DNA of 64,000 nt from Pseudomonas sp. G.S.17 (GCF_038096165.1 NZ_CP151076.1:4151501-4215500), one strand, 5' to 3'. Counted from the first letter of the stretch, positions 26,786 to 36,950 are shown. The notes: a model not told the origin generated them from the letters alone. Numbers and translations: made by a program.

Positions 26786-27100
26786 ATGAGCACTGACAAA
26801 GACCATCGAGCAGGCATCGCCGAAATCGACTACTCACGCGATACGCTGTTCGGGCCGATTCCGATGCAAGCCACCTGCCGGGTTCGCCTGGCTACGGTGC
26901 AGCACGGCGGACACCGCTTGCGGGAGCTGACGATTCTGGGTGATGTCCCCGATTATCTGTCCAATTCGACCGTAATCCGGGTCGCCCTGGGCGGCCGTAT
27001 CGAGGCAGGACCGATCCGTGACCAGTTTGCGGTGCGTGACGCCGACGAAGCGCAGTTTAAATTGCTGTTCGAAAATGAACACCGGCGTGCAGCGCACTGA
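26786..27100 (+). CDS. small hypothetical protein
   Basis: A soluble protein of 104 residues with no recognised domain. It has alternating charged and beta-like segments (about residues 25-80) and a basic tail. Two starts compete: ATG at 26786 with AAGGGG upstream, and GTG at 26765 with AAGGAG 5 bp upstream, which would add 7 residues. I kept the ATG but the GTG is credible. It stands alone, with gaps of several hundred bases on both sides. Confidence 0.6.
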   Translation: MSTDKDHRAGIAEIDYSRDTLFGPIPMQATCRVRLATVQHGGHRLRELTILGDVPDYLSNSTVIRVALGGRIEAGPIRDQFAVRDADEAQFKLLFENEHRRAAH

Positions 27101-27362
27101 CCGGTCATGCCCTGCTCGCGGATCGCCATGGGCCTGTCAGCGGCATGAAAATGGAGTCGCCGACAGTGCCCGCTGCGAGCTTCGTCTGCCTGGCAATACG
27201 CCGCAGATCTCGGAGATCAGATGTCTGATATATCGAGTTGACCCGCAAACGCGGTGCGCTTAGATGACTAACTCGAGGTTCGGGTTAATTCCAGAACTAC
27301 ATATCGTACAACCACAAATTTCAAGCAACACCACTGACTGCAAAAATGACTTCCTGCCAGGC

Positions 27363-27407
27363 AAAAAAAAGCCGCTAGTTCAGCAAGTTGCTCTTAAACA
27401 TCGCGGC
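27363..27407 (-). terminator. terminator downstream of the DUF1652 gene
   Basis: On the minus strand GCCGC...GCGGC (27403-27407 with 27371-27375) encloses an inner AGCAA-G-TTGCT stem (27382-27392) and is followed by T8. The rest of the 334-bp gap between 27100 and 27435 shows nothing else I can name. Confidence 0.7.
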
Positions 27408-27434
27408 GTTTAAAACGTGTCAGATACTGTTCAT

Positions 27435-27704
27435 CTAACCGACTGAACGAACCGGCATCTGCAAGTGTCCTGCATGCTCCAGATCGTAGCGCAGCTCAGC
27501 AACAAGCTCCGCGATATCCCGGCTGGTGTTAAGTCGATCCAGCGATATACCGGTAACAAGAAGTTCTACCTGACCGGTCTTGGGGTCGGCGATTTGCACC
27601 GTCATGGTCGAGCGCGGCGCAACGCTGCAAGTGCAACGTAAAGGCAGGAAAGCCCCCTCGATAATGCTCCGTAATTCGAGGGTGGAAAGTCGGTAAGCAA
27701 ACAT
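27435..27704 (-). CDS. DUF1652 domain protein
   Basis: An 89-residue protein matching the Pseudomonas DUF1652 pattern: LSTLELRSIIEGAFLPLRCTC at the start, a TMTVQIADPKTGQVELLVTG beta stretch, then SRDIAELVAELRYDLEH. The start at 27704 is fixed by AAGGAG 6-7 bp upstream; longer in-frame extension is non-coding. The function is unknown. Confidence 0.87.
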   Translation of the reverse strand: MFAYRLSTLELRSIIEGAFLPLRCTCSVAPRSTMTVQIADPKTGQVELLVTGISLDRLNTSRDIAELVAELRYDLEHAGHLQMPVRSVG

Positions 27705-27791
27705 GCGTATCTCCTTATAGCTGCTGAGCGGCGAACAAATCGCAGACCACAGCATTTTGTTGATCCAGAGGGTTGAATATCCTTGGCCTGA

Positions 27792-27815
27792 CAAATAAAT
27801 GTCGCCATTTATTTG
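27792..27815. promoter_or_regulatory. perfect 10-bp-stem AT-rich hairpin upstream of DUF1652
   Basis: CAAATAAATG and CATTTATTTG face each other around TCGC. It lies 88 bp upstream of the DUF1652 start, in a 320-bp gap otherwise empty of genes. It could be an operator or part of the 5' leader. Confidence 0.45.
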
Positions 27816-28027
27816 CGGGCATGAATCTTTATACGCTGCACGTCCTTGCCTTCGCAAGTTTGTTTTCAGGTGTAACAAGTTGTTAAGTTATTGAACTTTC
27901 AGGTAATCCAATAGCAGAAACGATTCACTCGAAGGGAATATTTAATATTCACCTGACTTGAATCAAGCCAGGCGCGTCTTCATTTGGCAGAAAAACCGCC
28001 AATTGGATGGACTGACCCGGGCGATGC

Positions 28028-28510
28028 TCAATCCGGGCTGCGAGGCAGACGGAAATGAATCAGCGCGACCCGACCGCCCTGCTTGTCGCGACGCTCATCC
28101 ACGGCATAGGGCCGAAACCCCAGTTTCGGGTAAAAAAGCAGACCCGGCACGTTGTGGTTATAGCAGGAAGCCGTCATTTCGGTGGCCTCGTGTTTATCGA
28201 ACGCCAGGTCTTTCATGCAGCCAATCAGATAGCGGCCAACCCCTCGGGATCTGGCTTTCGGGGCGATGATCACGTTGCCCAGCGAGCAGCGCCCGCGGAA
28301 ATCGCTACGAGAAAAGTTGGCATACCCAACGACTTCGCCATTCATTTCAATGACCGTGGAGTCTGAATGATTGTCCAGAGCATCCCTGAGCTGGGGTGGC
28401 GTCAGCGGATAGATGGCACGCGGGAACATATAGAACAGCTCATCGACACTCTGTGGCAGTCCGCACACAACGGCTATGTCTTTTTCTTCCAGGGGACGAT
28501 GTAGAAACAT
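28028..28510 (-). CDS. GNAT-family N-acetyltransferase
   Basis: A 160-residue acetyl-CoA-dependent transferase. The acetyl-CoA loop is visible as APKARSRGVGRYLIGCM (about residues 85-101), after the beta-4 strand GRCSLGNVII. PGLLFYPKLGFRPY is the usual C-terminal motif. The substrate is unknown. Confidence 0.85.
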   Translation of the reverse strand: MFLHRPLEEKDIAVVCGLPQSVDELFYMFPRAIYPLTPPQLRDALDNHSDSTVIEMNGEVVGYANFSRSDFRGRCSLGNVIIAPKARSRGVGRYLIGCMKDLAFDKHEATEMTASCYNHNVPGLLFYPKLGFRPYAVDERRDKQGGRVALIHFRLPRSPD

Positions 28511-28927
28511 TTATTAGTAACCTCTCGAAGAATCAGGGTAAGCACCTAGACACTATATGCGATATGGCAGGTTGCGCACCCGTGAGATGCGAATCCGGGA
28601 AAAACCCTTGCGCATCAAGCGCCGTACCGTCTGGAGGTAAGACGTAACAAGCCGAATCAAGTTCAGATGATCGGCCCGATTCCGCTTCAATTGCACTCGA
28701 CAAGGCCGTTCAGCTTCGCTTCGTAACCCTTTGAAGCGCCTGTGATTACCGCTCATGCATTACGCCTGCTGAAAACGTCCCGACCTTGCAAAATGCATGA
28801 AGCCGACCGCAGGAATTATTTTCAACCCATTGAATTCATTGGATTTTTGTTTTAATAAAACTGGCATAGAGGCTGCAATACTCCATTTGGAAAGATGTAA
28901 CAATATTAGTCATGGAGTAGAACAACA
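28511..28927. other. 417-bp gene-free region with promoter-like end
   Basis: I see no gene. The right part (28810-28925) is AT-rich and contains TGGCATAGAGGCTGCA (28862-28877), which keeps the GG-N10-GC core of a sigma-54 promoter about 50 bp before the next start codon, with an imperfect -12 element. Confidence 0.4.
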
Positions 28928-29860
28928 ATGATTTCATCCCCCGATACTTACGTAACTGCCCCGCAGGATTCGCAAAATCACTCAGGTGTATCCTGGGGTG
29001 CGATCTTTGCCGGTGCCGCTGGCGCCGCTGCGTTGTCTCTCATCCTCGTCCTGCTGGGCTTCGGCCTGGGCTTCTCTGCTGTTTCGCCGTGGGCGGACAG
29101 CGGCATAAGCGCTAAAGGGTTGGGCATTTCCACAATTATCTGGCTGGCCCTGACGCAGATCATTGCTTCAGGCATGGGCGGCTACATTGCCGGACGCCTG
29201 CGTGTTCGCTGGGCAAATCTGCATGGTGATGAGGTCTACTTCCGTGACACGGCACATGGCTTCCTGTCATGGGCTGTTGCGACGCTGGTTGCCGCAACCT
29301 TGATCGTTGGATCAATCGGCAGCGTGGTCAGCGGTGGCGTACAAGCTGGCGCAAGCATGGCTTCCGGCGCAGCCGGGGCGGTGACTCAGGTTGCCGGCAG
29401 CGCTGCCAGCAACACCAGCAGTCAGGATTATGGCTACTTCATCGACAGCCTGTTCCGTGACGATCGTCCGGCTGCTGTCAGCGATGACGCTGCCCATGGC
29501 GTGGTGTTCCGCATCTTCGCCAAGACCCTGAACAATGGTGGCGACATGGCTGCTGAAGACCGTACGTATCTGGCGCAGATGGTTGCCCAACGTACCAACC
29601 TCAGCCAGGCCGATGCAGAGCGTCGCGTGGATCAGGTCTATGGCCAGGCTCGCCAGGCTGTGGAAGACGCCAAGCTGGCCGCCAAAAACGCTGCTGACAC
29701 CGCCGCCAAAGTTGCTGCCTGGACTGCGCTGTGGATGTTCATCTCACTGCTGTGTGGTGCGTTCTTTGCCAGCTACGCAGCTATCTTCGGTGGTCGTCGT
29801 CGTGACGCTGTGACTTACACCGAAGCCCGCGCCTACACCACTACAACAACGGCTCGATAA
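28928..29860 (+). CDS. conserved multi-span membrane protein (PhnA-like)
   Basis: A 310-residue inner-membrane protein. Hydrophobic spans lie at about 19-46, 58-80 and 110-135, with a fourth near the C-terminus (about 270-295). A Gly/Ala/Ser-rich stretch (about 130-165) precedes a soluble segment with an AEDRTYLAQMVAQRTNLSQADAERRVDQVY pattern of charged helices. Such proteins are sometimes labelled PhnA-like; I know no function. A 24-residue hydrophobic peptide gene follows after 15 bp. Confidence 0.8.
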   Translation: MISSPDTYVTAPQDSQNHSGVSWGAIFAGAAGAAALSLILVLLGFGLGFSAVSPWADSGISAKGLGISTIIWLALTQIIASGMGGYIAGRLRVRWANLHGDEVYFRDTAHGFLSWAVATLVAATLIVGSIGSVVSGGVQAGASMASGAAGAVTQVAGSAASNTSSQDYGYFIDSLFRDDRPAAVSDDAAHGVVFRIFAKTLNNGGDMAAEDRTYLAQMVAQRTNLSQADAERRVDQVYGQARQAVEDAKLAAKNAADTAAKVAAWTALWMFISLLCGAFFASYAAIFGGRRRDAVTYTEARAYTTTTTAR

Positions 29861-29875
29861 GCCAGGAGAAAGACA

Positions 29876-29950
29876 ATGCGCTCATTACTACTGCTGTTCC
29901 TCGGCGTGCCGATCCCGATCATCATCCTGATCGCGCTGTTCATGCACTGA
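29876..29950 (+). CDS. 24-residue hydrophobic small protein
   Basis: A tiny ORF starting MRSLLLLFLGVPIPII, a single predicted membrane span, ending in FMH. CAGGAG precedes the ATG by about 8 bp, and it lies 15 bp after the membrane protein gene and before a strong hairpin, so it is very likely the second gene of that operon. Its size puts it below usual gene-calling limits. Confidence 0.75.
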   Translation: MRSLLLLFLGVPIPIIILIALFMH

Positions 29951-29970
29951 TGTGCTGACCGGCTAAATAA

Positions 29971-30004
29971 AGAAGCCGTCTTCTCGTGAGAGAAGACGGC
30001 TTCT
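29971..30004. terminator. 15-bp perfect hairpin terminator
   Basis: AGAAGCCGTCTTCTC pairs perfectly with GAGAAGACGGCTTCT around GTGA. The minus side is followed by TTTATTT, so it best serves dctM but may be bidirectional between the two convergent units. Confidence 0.85.
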
Positions 30005-30053
30005 ATGTTGCCGTTGCAAACGTGCTAACGGCTATTGCGCTACAAGGCCGGCG

Positions 30054-31337
30054 TCAAGGCATGCCCAACCAGTTAGGCAATGCCAGCGAGATAAACGGTA
30101 CGTACGTCACCAGAAGCAGGAACGCCAGCAGGATCATCAGCCAAGGCATCGCCGCGCGAATGGTCTGACCCAGCGTAAGTCCCGTCACGGCCGACGTCAC
30201 GAACAGGTTCAGCCCGACGGGCGGATGCACCAGTCCGATCTCCATATTCACCACCATGATGATCCCCAGGTGAATCGGGTCAATACCCAGCTTCATGGCA
30301 ATCGGGAAGAAGATCGGCGCCAGAATCAGAATGATCGCCGACGGCTCCATGAAGCTACCCGCCACCAGCAGCACGATGTTGACCATGATCAGGAAGCCGA
30401 TTGGCGTCAGCCCTTCCGAAATCACCCACGAGGTGATCTGCTGCGGAATCTGTTCCGTGGTCAGTACGTGCGCGAACAGCATCGCGTTGGCAATGATGAA
30501 CATCAGCATGATAGTCAGCCGTCCCGACTCCATGAGTACCTTCGGGCAGTCGCTGAATTTCATGTCCTTATAAACAAACAACGCGACGAAAGCGGAATAC
30601 ACCGCCGCCACTGCGGCCGCCTCGGTTGGCGTGAACATCCCGCTGTAGATCCCGCCCAGAATGATCACCAGCAATAACAGGCCCCAGAACGCCCGTTGTG
30701 CGGTGTGCAGCCATTGGCGAAAGGTCACTCTTGGCTGGGCAGGTAATTTCTTGACCCGGGCGACGATGTAGATCACCACCATCAGGGCCACACCCAGGAG
30801 AATCCCCGGAATAACGCCGGCAATGAACAGTTTGCCCACCGACGTTTCAGTGGCGGCGGCGTAGACCACCATCACGATGGACGGCGGAATCAGAATGCCC
30901 AATGTCCCCGCGTTGCAGATAATCCCTGCGCCGAACTCCTTGGGATAGCCGGAGCGCACCATGCCAGCGACGGCAATGGAACCTACCGCTGCCACGGTTG
31001 CTGGCGAGGAGCCGGACAATGCCGCGAACAGCATGCACGCCAGTACGGCCGCGATAGCCAGCCCGCCGCGAATATGCCCGACGCACGCGTTGGCGAAATC
31101 GATCAGGCGTTGCGCCACGCCGCCGGTGGTCATGAAAGCACCGGACAGCAGGAAGAATGGAATGGCCAGGAAGGTGTAGCTGTCAGAAGTTTCGAATAAC
31201 TTGATCGCCAATGAACTCAGAGAATCCTGGCTGAACATCAGAATCGACACCGCGCCCGACAAACCCAGGGATATCGCGATGGGCACCCCAAGGAACATGA
31301 ACACGAACAGCAGCAGAAACAGACATATGACTGTCAT
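30054..31337 (-). CDS. TRAP transporter large permease (DctM type)
   Basis: A 427-residue membrane subunit with about 12 hydrophobic segments that carries the Na+-coupled transport path of a tripartite acid transporter. Family signatures include GVPIAISLGLSG near the N-terminus and LVHPPVGLNLFV near the C-terminus. The start overlaps the small-permease stop by one base. It is the last gene of the itaconate-type locus; the P. aeruginosa counterpart is PA0886. Confidence 0.93.
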   Translation of the reverse strand: MTVICLFLLLFVFMFLGVPIAISLGLSGAVSILMFSQDSLSSLAIKLFETSDSYTFLAIPFFLLSGAFMTTGGVAQRLIDFANACVGHIRGGLAIAAVLACMLFAALSGSSPATVAAVGSIAVAGMVRSGYPKEFGAGIICNAGTLGILIPPSIVMVVYAAATETSVGKLFIAGVIPGILLGVALMVVIYIVARVKKLPAQPRVTFRQWLHTAQRAFWGLLLLVIILGGIYSGMFTPTEAAAVAAVYSAFVALFVYKDMKFSDCPKVLMESGRLTIMLMFIIANAMLFAHVLTTEQIPQQITSWVISEGLTPIGFLIMVNIVLLVAGSFMEPSAIILILAPIFFPIAMKLGIDPIHLGIIMVVNMEIGLVHPPVGLNLFVTSAVTGLTLGQTIRAAMPWLMILLAFLLLVTYVPFISLALPNWLGMP

Positions 31338-31969
31338 CAGTGTTGCTCCTCGTTTGACTGCGCCAGTTTAGTGGCTTCGGCGGCTTCATCAGCCAGGCCG
31401 AGTCCGGTTTGACGATGGGTATAGATGCGCCAGAGGATTTCCAGATAACGCACCAGCACCAGGGTGAAGCCGATGGGCACGATGACCGCGATATATGAAA
31501 CCTGTATACCGAAACGGTCCAGATCCTCGGCACCAATGTGGGCTGTAAACAGTGCTGACACCCATTTGTAGCTAGCAATCACGAACAACCCGGCATAGGC
31601 CAGGCAACACAGGCAGGCGAGCATCGCCAGCAGACGTTGAATCGGTTTACTGGTCAGTTTGACCAGCGCATCGACGCCCAGGTGGCCGGCAGTGCGTACG
31701 CCATAGGAGATGCCAAAGAAGATTAACCAGCCGAACAGCGCTTTGGTGAGGGCCACACTCCAGGTCATGTCTTGGGCATAGCCCATCATGTGGTCACCGA
31801 TGTAACCGAAGAAACCGCTCGTTACCGCCCATCGATCGCTCAGGGTATAAAACACCGTGTAGATGTTGTTGAGCGCCACATAGACGAATGTCACCAGCGT
31901 CATAGCGGCCAGCAGGAAGGCAATCATGCCCTCCTCAAAATGCTCCCAGAGTCGCGTCAGCGAATGCAT
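31337..31969 (-). CDS. TRAP transporter small permease (DctQ type)
   Basis: A 210-residue membrane protein with four hydrophobic spans, the small subunit of the TRAP transporter. The start at 31969 has GGAG 7-8 bp upstream; upstream in-frame residues overlap dctP and are not used. FGWLIFFGISYGVRTAGHLGVDAL is the conserved second-half region. It is coupled to the large permease by a one-base overlap. Confidence 0.92.
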   Translation of the reverse strand: MHSLTRLWEHFEEGMIAFLLAAMTLVTFVYVALNNIYTVFYTLSDRWAVTSGFFGYIGDHMMGYAQDMTWSVALTKALFGWLIFFGISYGVRTAGHLGVDALVKLTSKPIQRLLAMLACLCCLAYAGLFVIASYKWVSALFTAHIGAEDLDRFGIQVSYIAVIVPIGFTLVLVRYLEILWRIYTHRQTGLGLADEAAEATKLAQSNEEQH

Positions 31970-32049
31970 AGGAATTCTCCGTATATAGAGAGAGAGTGGC
32001 CATTCAGAACAGAATGGCCAGCTGCCTTGATTACGTCGTGACGAGGGTG

Positions 32050-33072
<1,023 letters not shown>

Positions 33073-33226
33073 TCAGCCTCTACGGGCCTTCTTTTTTCGA
33101 TGCAGTAGTAGCAAGATGCCCAACTGTCCGCGTCTGTAGAATCAGCTTTTACGTAACCCCGCGTTTGGTTTAGCTGAATGCGAGCATTTTGCACGCAATC
33201 TTCGATTCTTACGCCGACATACCCCA

Positions 33227-34063
33227 TCATGCCGTACTAGACGGGCTGCTGACCAGCAGTAGGCGCTTTGCGCGGATCAACACCGGCGCGTCGATCATCT
33301 GCCCGTCCAGTTGAAAGGCCCCTGCTCCGCTGGCTTGGGTACTGGCGTCGACTACCCGCCGAGCCCAGGCCAGATCGTCAGCGCTGGGCGCCAAGGCATC
33401 ATGAATGATCGGGACTTGTTTGGGGTGAATGCACAAAGAGCCGCCAAAGCCCATGTCGTAGGCGTGACGAACCGAGCGGCGCAACCCTTCGGGATCACCA
33501 ATGGCCGGATAAACCCCATCCAGCGGCGCTAACAATCCGGCGGCGCGGGAATGCAGTTGCACTGACATCCGCGCTTGGTCGAGGACGAACGCAGCGGCCG
33601 CCGAGCCATTATTCAGGTTCAGGTCCAGCGCCAGGTCCAGGCCGCCAAATGACAAACGCTCGACCCCCGGGCACTGCGCTATCTGCTCAACAGCCAGCAA
33701 ACCTCTGGCGCTCTCGATGATCGGCCAGATCGGCTTGCCGCCCTGCCACACCGCTGCAACCTGTGCCGCAGTTTCAACTTTGGGCAACAGCACTCCGGCC
33801 ACACCGGGTTGCTCGGCGCAGAATCGAAGGTCCGCGCCATGTTCGGCGTGATCAGGCGCATTGACCCGCACCCACACTGCGGCCTCGGGATTGGCGGCAA
33901 GAAACGCCGCCAGGTTATCTCGCGCCTGACGCTTGAGCGGTTCTTCGACGGCGTCTTCAAAATCGACGATCACCGCATCGGCACCGGCAGCCAGCGCCTT
34001 GGCAAACCGCTCGGGTCGACTGCCGGGCACAAACAGTGCGGAGCGGACGATGGGTTGAGACAT
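33227..34063 (-). CDS. ccl: citramalyl-CoA lyase (CitE/HpcH family)
   Basis: A 278-residue HpcH/HpaI-type lyase. RSALFVPGSRPERFAKAL and VIVDFEDAVEEPLK near the start, PIIESARGLL and the GGLDLALDL metal-binding stretch are visible. In the itaconate pathway it splits (S)-citramalyl-CoA to pyruvate and acetyl-CoA (PA0883, RipC). Start 34063 has GAGGAA upstream; an upstream ATG would overlap it. A REP composite separates it from the CoA-transferase gene. Confidence 0.88.
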   Translation of the reverse strand: MSQPIVRSALFVPGSRPERFAKALAAGADAVIVDFEDAVEEPLKRQARDNLAAFLAANPEAAVWVRVNAPDHAEHGADLRFCAEQPGVAGVLLPKVETAAQVAAVWQGGKPIWPIIESARGLLAVEQIAQCPGVERLSFGGLDLALDLNLNNGSAAAAFVLDQARMSVQLHSRAAGLLAPLDGVYPAIGDPEGLRRSVRHAYDMGFGGSLCIHPKQVPIIHDALAPSADDLAWARRVVDASTQASGAGAFQLDGQMIDAPVLIRAKRLLLVSSPSSTA

Positions 34064-34117
34064 GGTGGTGTTCCTCATCAGTAAATTCATCGCAGTTCGT
34101 TCGAGCGAGCGGGCGGC

Positions 34118-34240
34118 GTTCCGACTTGCCCGCGAATCGGCCGTAAGAACAACTGTAGGAGCGACTGTAGGAGCGACTTCAGTCGCGAGCCGCTCATCAA
34201 TTGCCCTCCCGGCTAAAGCCGGTCCTACAGCAACCTATCG
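34118..34240. repeat. composite REP/BIME element, copy 2
   Basis: It shares about 100 bp with the element at 13.7 kb, including CGCGAATCGGCCGTA, GGAGCGACTTCAGTCGCGAG and CCGGCTAAAGCCGGTCCTACAG, with only a few differences. It lies inside the itaconate operon between the CoA-transferase and lyase genes. Confidence 0.85.
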
Positions 34241-34258
34241 GGGGGCGGAGCTGGAGGC

Positions 34259-35458
34259 TCAAACCACCCCGGCCGCCAACAACCGCGCGTGATCCGCCGC
34301 CGACAATCCCAGCTCATCGAGAATGCTTACGGTGTGCTGCCCCAGCGCTGGCACGGCGTCCATGCGCGGGGTGAAGGCGGCGTTGCGACCCGGCGGCAGC
34401 AGCGACGGCAGTTTGCCGGCCGGGCTGTCGACTTCGCGCCAGCCGTCCCGCGCTTTCAACTGCGGGTGGTCCCAGACGCCCTGCATGTCATTGACCCGGG
34501 CGTTGGCGATTTGCGCGTCTTCGAGCCGTGCCACCACTTCATCAACGCTCAGTTGCGAGAAACCGTCGACGATGATCTGACGCAGCACCTCACGGTTTTC
34601 CGATCGCTTGAAGTTGGCCGAGAAGCGCTCATCGGTGATCAAGGCGCTGTCGAGCAGGACTTTCTCGCAGAACAGCGCCCATTCACGTTCGTTCTGCAAA
34701 CCGAGCATCACCGTACCGCCGCCCTTGGTGGGGAACGGGCCGTAGGGATAAATCGTCGAGTGCGAGGCTCCGGCCCGTGGCGGTGGCGGCGCGCCGTTGT
34801 AGGCGTAATACATCGGATAGCCCATCCACTCCACCAGGCTTTCCAGCATGCTGACGTCAATGCGGCTGCCGACGCCGGTTTTGCCGCGCAGCAACAGCGC
34901 GGACAAAATCCCGGTGTAAGCGTACATGCCAGCGGCAATATCAGCGATGGAGCAGCCGGCCTTGGCCATTTGCTCTTCACCCGGCCCGCCGGTCACCGAC
35001 AGGAAACCGCCCTCGCTCTGAATCAACAGGTCGTAGGCTTTCTTCTTTTCATAAGGGCCGCCTTCGCCGTAGCCGGAAATATCGCAGACGATCAGTTTCG
35101 GGAAACGCGCATGCAGCGCTTCGAACGACAGGCCCATGCGCGCAGCGGCGCCAGGCGCGAGGTTCTGCACCAGCACATCAGCCTTGCCCAGCAGCGACTC
35201 GAGAATATCCCCGGCTTCGTCGTGCTTGAGGTCCAGGGTCAGGCTTTCCTTGGAGCGATTGGTCCAGACGAAGTGCGAGGCCAGGCCGTCGACGCGCTGA
35301 TCATAGCCACGGGCGAAATCGCCGCTGCCGGGGCGTTCGATCTTCACCACGCGGGCGCCCATGTCGGCCAGTTGCCGGGTACAGAACGGCGCGGCAATGG
35401 CGTGTTCCAGGCTGACGACGGTGATGCCGTCCAGAGGACGGGGGTTTTGTTCGGTCAT
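34259..35458 (-). CDS. ict: itaconate CoA-transferase (class III, CaiB/BaiF)
   Basis: A 399-residue family III CoA-transferase. LEHAIAAPFCTRQLADMGARVVKIE is the family N-terminus, and the catalytic Asp lies in KAYDLLIQSEGG. In P. aeruginosa the corresponding PA0882 (RipA) makes itaconyl-CoA from succinyl-CoA. Start 35458 has AGAGGT upstream; upstream in-frame residues run through a REP pair and are excluded. Confidence 0.88.
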   Translation of the reverse strand: MTEQNPRPLDGITVVSLEHAIAAPFCTRQLADMGARVVKIERPGSGDFARGYDQRVDGLASHFVWTNRSKESLTLDLKHDEAGDILESLLGKADVLVQNLAPGAAARMGLSFEALHARFPKLIVCDISGYGEGGPYEKKKAYDLLIQSEGGFLSVTGGPGEEQMAKAGCSIADIAAGMYAYTGILSALLLRGKTGVGSRIDVSMLESLVEWMGYPMYYAYNGAPPPPRAGASHSTIYPYGPFPTKGGGTVMLGLQNEREWALFCEKVLLDSALITDERFSANFKRSENREVLRQIIVDGFSQLSVDEVVARLEDAQIANARVNDMQGVWDHPQLKARDGWREVDSPAGKLPSLLPPGRNAAFTPRMDAVPALGQHTVSILDELGLSAADHARLLAAGVV

Positions 35459-35483
35459 GATATCTACCTCTTGCCTCGTACCC

Positions 35484-35576
35484 CGTGGGAGCGGATTCAT
35501 CCCCGAAGGCGTCGATGCAGCAACAAATGATTCGCAGCATGTACCGGCCTCCTCCCGAATGAATTCGGTCCTACAG
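35484..35576. repeat. REP inverted pair between ict and the PrpD-like gene
   Basis: GTGGGAGCGGATTCATCCCCGAAGGC faces TCCCGAATGAATTCGGTCCTAC. It is the second REP element within the itaconate operon. Confidence 0.68.
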
Positions 35577-35600
35577 GGCAAGTACGGCGCGATCTGCGCG

Positions 35601-36950
35601 TTAAATCAATTCGCCCAGCGTTTGCGCATCCCGCAAACCCCAGACCTTGTCGATCAACGCATGACCCTGTTCAGGCGTGCGTGCGCCGGAGAACGCCAGC
35701 AAGCGCTGGAACTTGTCCTCCAGCTCAGGCCGCGACAGGGTATTGCCCGGATCGCCCTTGGGTTCGTCAATGGCGCCGATCAGCGTGCGGCCGTCAGTGG
35801 TGGTGACGATCACGCGGCCCAGCCAGCGCGCGGGATAGGCCTGATCGACCTCGTCATCCAGCTCCATGCTGACTTTCTCGCGGAACGCCGCCACGGCCGC
35901 ATCGCTCAAGGCGTGCTGCTGGAACTCGATCAGTTGCGCCTTGCCATGCACGGCGATCAAACCCAGCACCGCGCCCATGGAAAACTTGGCCTGATGCACT
36001 GTGGTCGGCACGACAACCCGGCCCAATACGTCGATAGCACCCTGATGCACCCGCGTCACCACCTTGGCGATCTGCTCATGGTTCAGGCCTTCGCGCTGCA
36101 TCAAGTCCAGCAAGGCGTCGGCAGCTGGATGGGTGTGACGACAGGACGCGTGAAACTTGAACGAGGTCTCGACCAAGGCCCAGCGGCTGCCGAGGCGATC
36201 CGACAATTTGCTCGGGTCAGCGTCGCTGGACATCCCCGCCGCCATGCCTTGATCGCCTTCGAGAATGTTGCGTGCTCCGGTCAAACCGTCTTCGGTCATA
36301 TAGGCCGCGAGCAAACCATCGGCCGCAGCCTTGGCGGTGTGCAGTTGTTTGGAGTCGGCGGCGTCGCGCAGGAACTCCCACAAACCCGCCGCCTGAGTAC
36401 CGGCATTGCCCAGCAGGTTGATGAACTGCTCCTTGTCAAAACCGAGCAACTTGCCCACGCCGACTGCGGCGGCAAGGGTGCCGACCGTCGCTGTGGTATG
36501 GAAGATGCGGTAGTGGGAGCGGCCCATGAACTCGCCGATGCGAATCCCGGCTTCATAACCGGCGACCGATGCCAGCAGCAGATCCTTGCCGGATTTGCCG
36601 TGATCCTGAGCAGCGGCCAGCACGGCCGGGAATACCACCGTGGCCGGGTGCAGCACTGAGCTGTTGTGCAAATCATCCTGCTCGACCAGGTGCGAAGACG
36701 CGCCGTTGACCAGTGCAGCGAAATACGCCGAGCTGCCTTTACCGTTGACGAGGATTTTCGCCGGGCCCTCGGCGGGGCCCATTTTCGCCGCGTAACGCTC
36801 GAACAACGGGATCGGCCGCGAACCCTGGCTGGCCAGCGCGGAGCCGACCCAGTCGAGGAACAAATCCTCGGTGCGGTCCAGCACGGAGTCGGGGATCTGC
36901 GAGTATTCGAGGTCGGCCAGAAACGCCGCCAAAGCTTGGGTATGGCTCAT
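35601..36950 (-). CDS. MmgE/PrpD family protein
   Basis: A 449-residue protein of the 2-methylcitrate dehydratase/aconitate-decarboxylase superfamily, with the typical LFLDWVGSALA start, a VNGASSHLVEQDDLHN loop and FKFHASCRHTHPAADALLDLM. A PrpD-like gene (PA0881) holds the same position in the P. aeruginosa itaconate operon; its role there is not settled. It begins 10 bp after the acyl-CoA dehydrogenase gene. The superfamily includes the enzyme that makes itaconate, so an itaconate-related activity is plausible but unproven. Confidence 0.88.
   Translation of the reverse strand: MSHTQALAAFLADLEYSQIPDSVLDRTEDLFLDWVGSALASQGSRPIPLFERYAAKMGPAEGPAKILVNGKGSSAYFAALVNGASSHLVEQDDLHNSSVLHPATVVFPAVLAAAQDHGKSGKDLLLASVAGYEAGIRIGEFMGRSHYRIFHTTATVGTLAAAVGVGKLLGFDKEQFINLLGNAGTQAAGLWEFLRDAADSKQLHTAKAAADGLLAAYMTEDGLTGARNILEGDQGMAAGMSSDADPSKLSDRLGSRWALVETSFKFHASCRHTHPAADALLDLMQREGLNHEQIAKVVTRVHQGAIDVLGRVVVPTTVHQAKFSMGAVLGLIAVHGKAQLIEFQQHALSDAAVAAFREKVSMELDDEVDQAYPARWLGRVIVTTTDGRTLIGAIDEPKGDPGNTLSRPELEDKFQRLLAFSGARTPEQGHALIDKVWGLRDAQTLGELI

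Noticed and set aside
34289..35530. 413-residue ORF antisense to ict
   Set aside because: Shadow frame: ict shows catalytic and fold motifs; the antisense product is low complexity with no motif.
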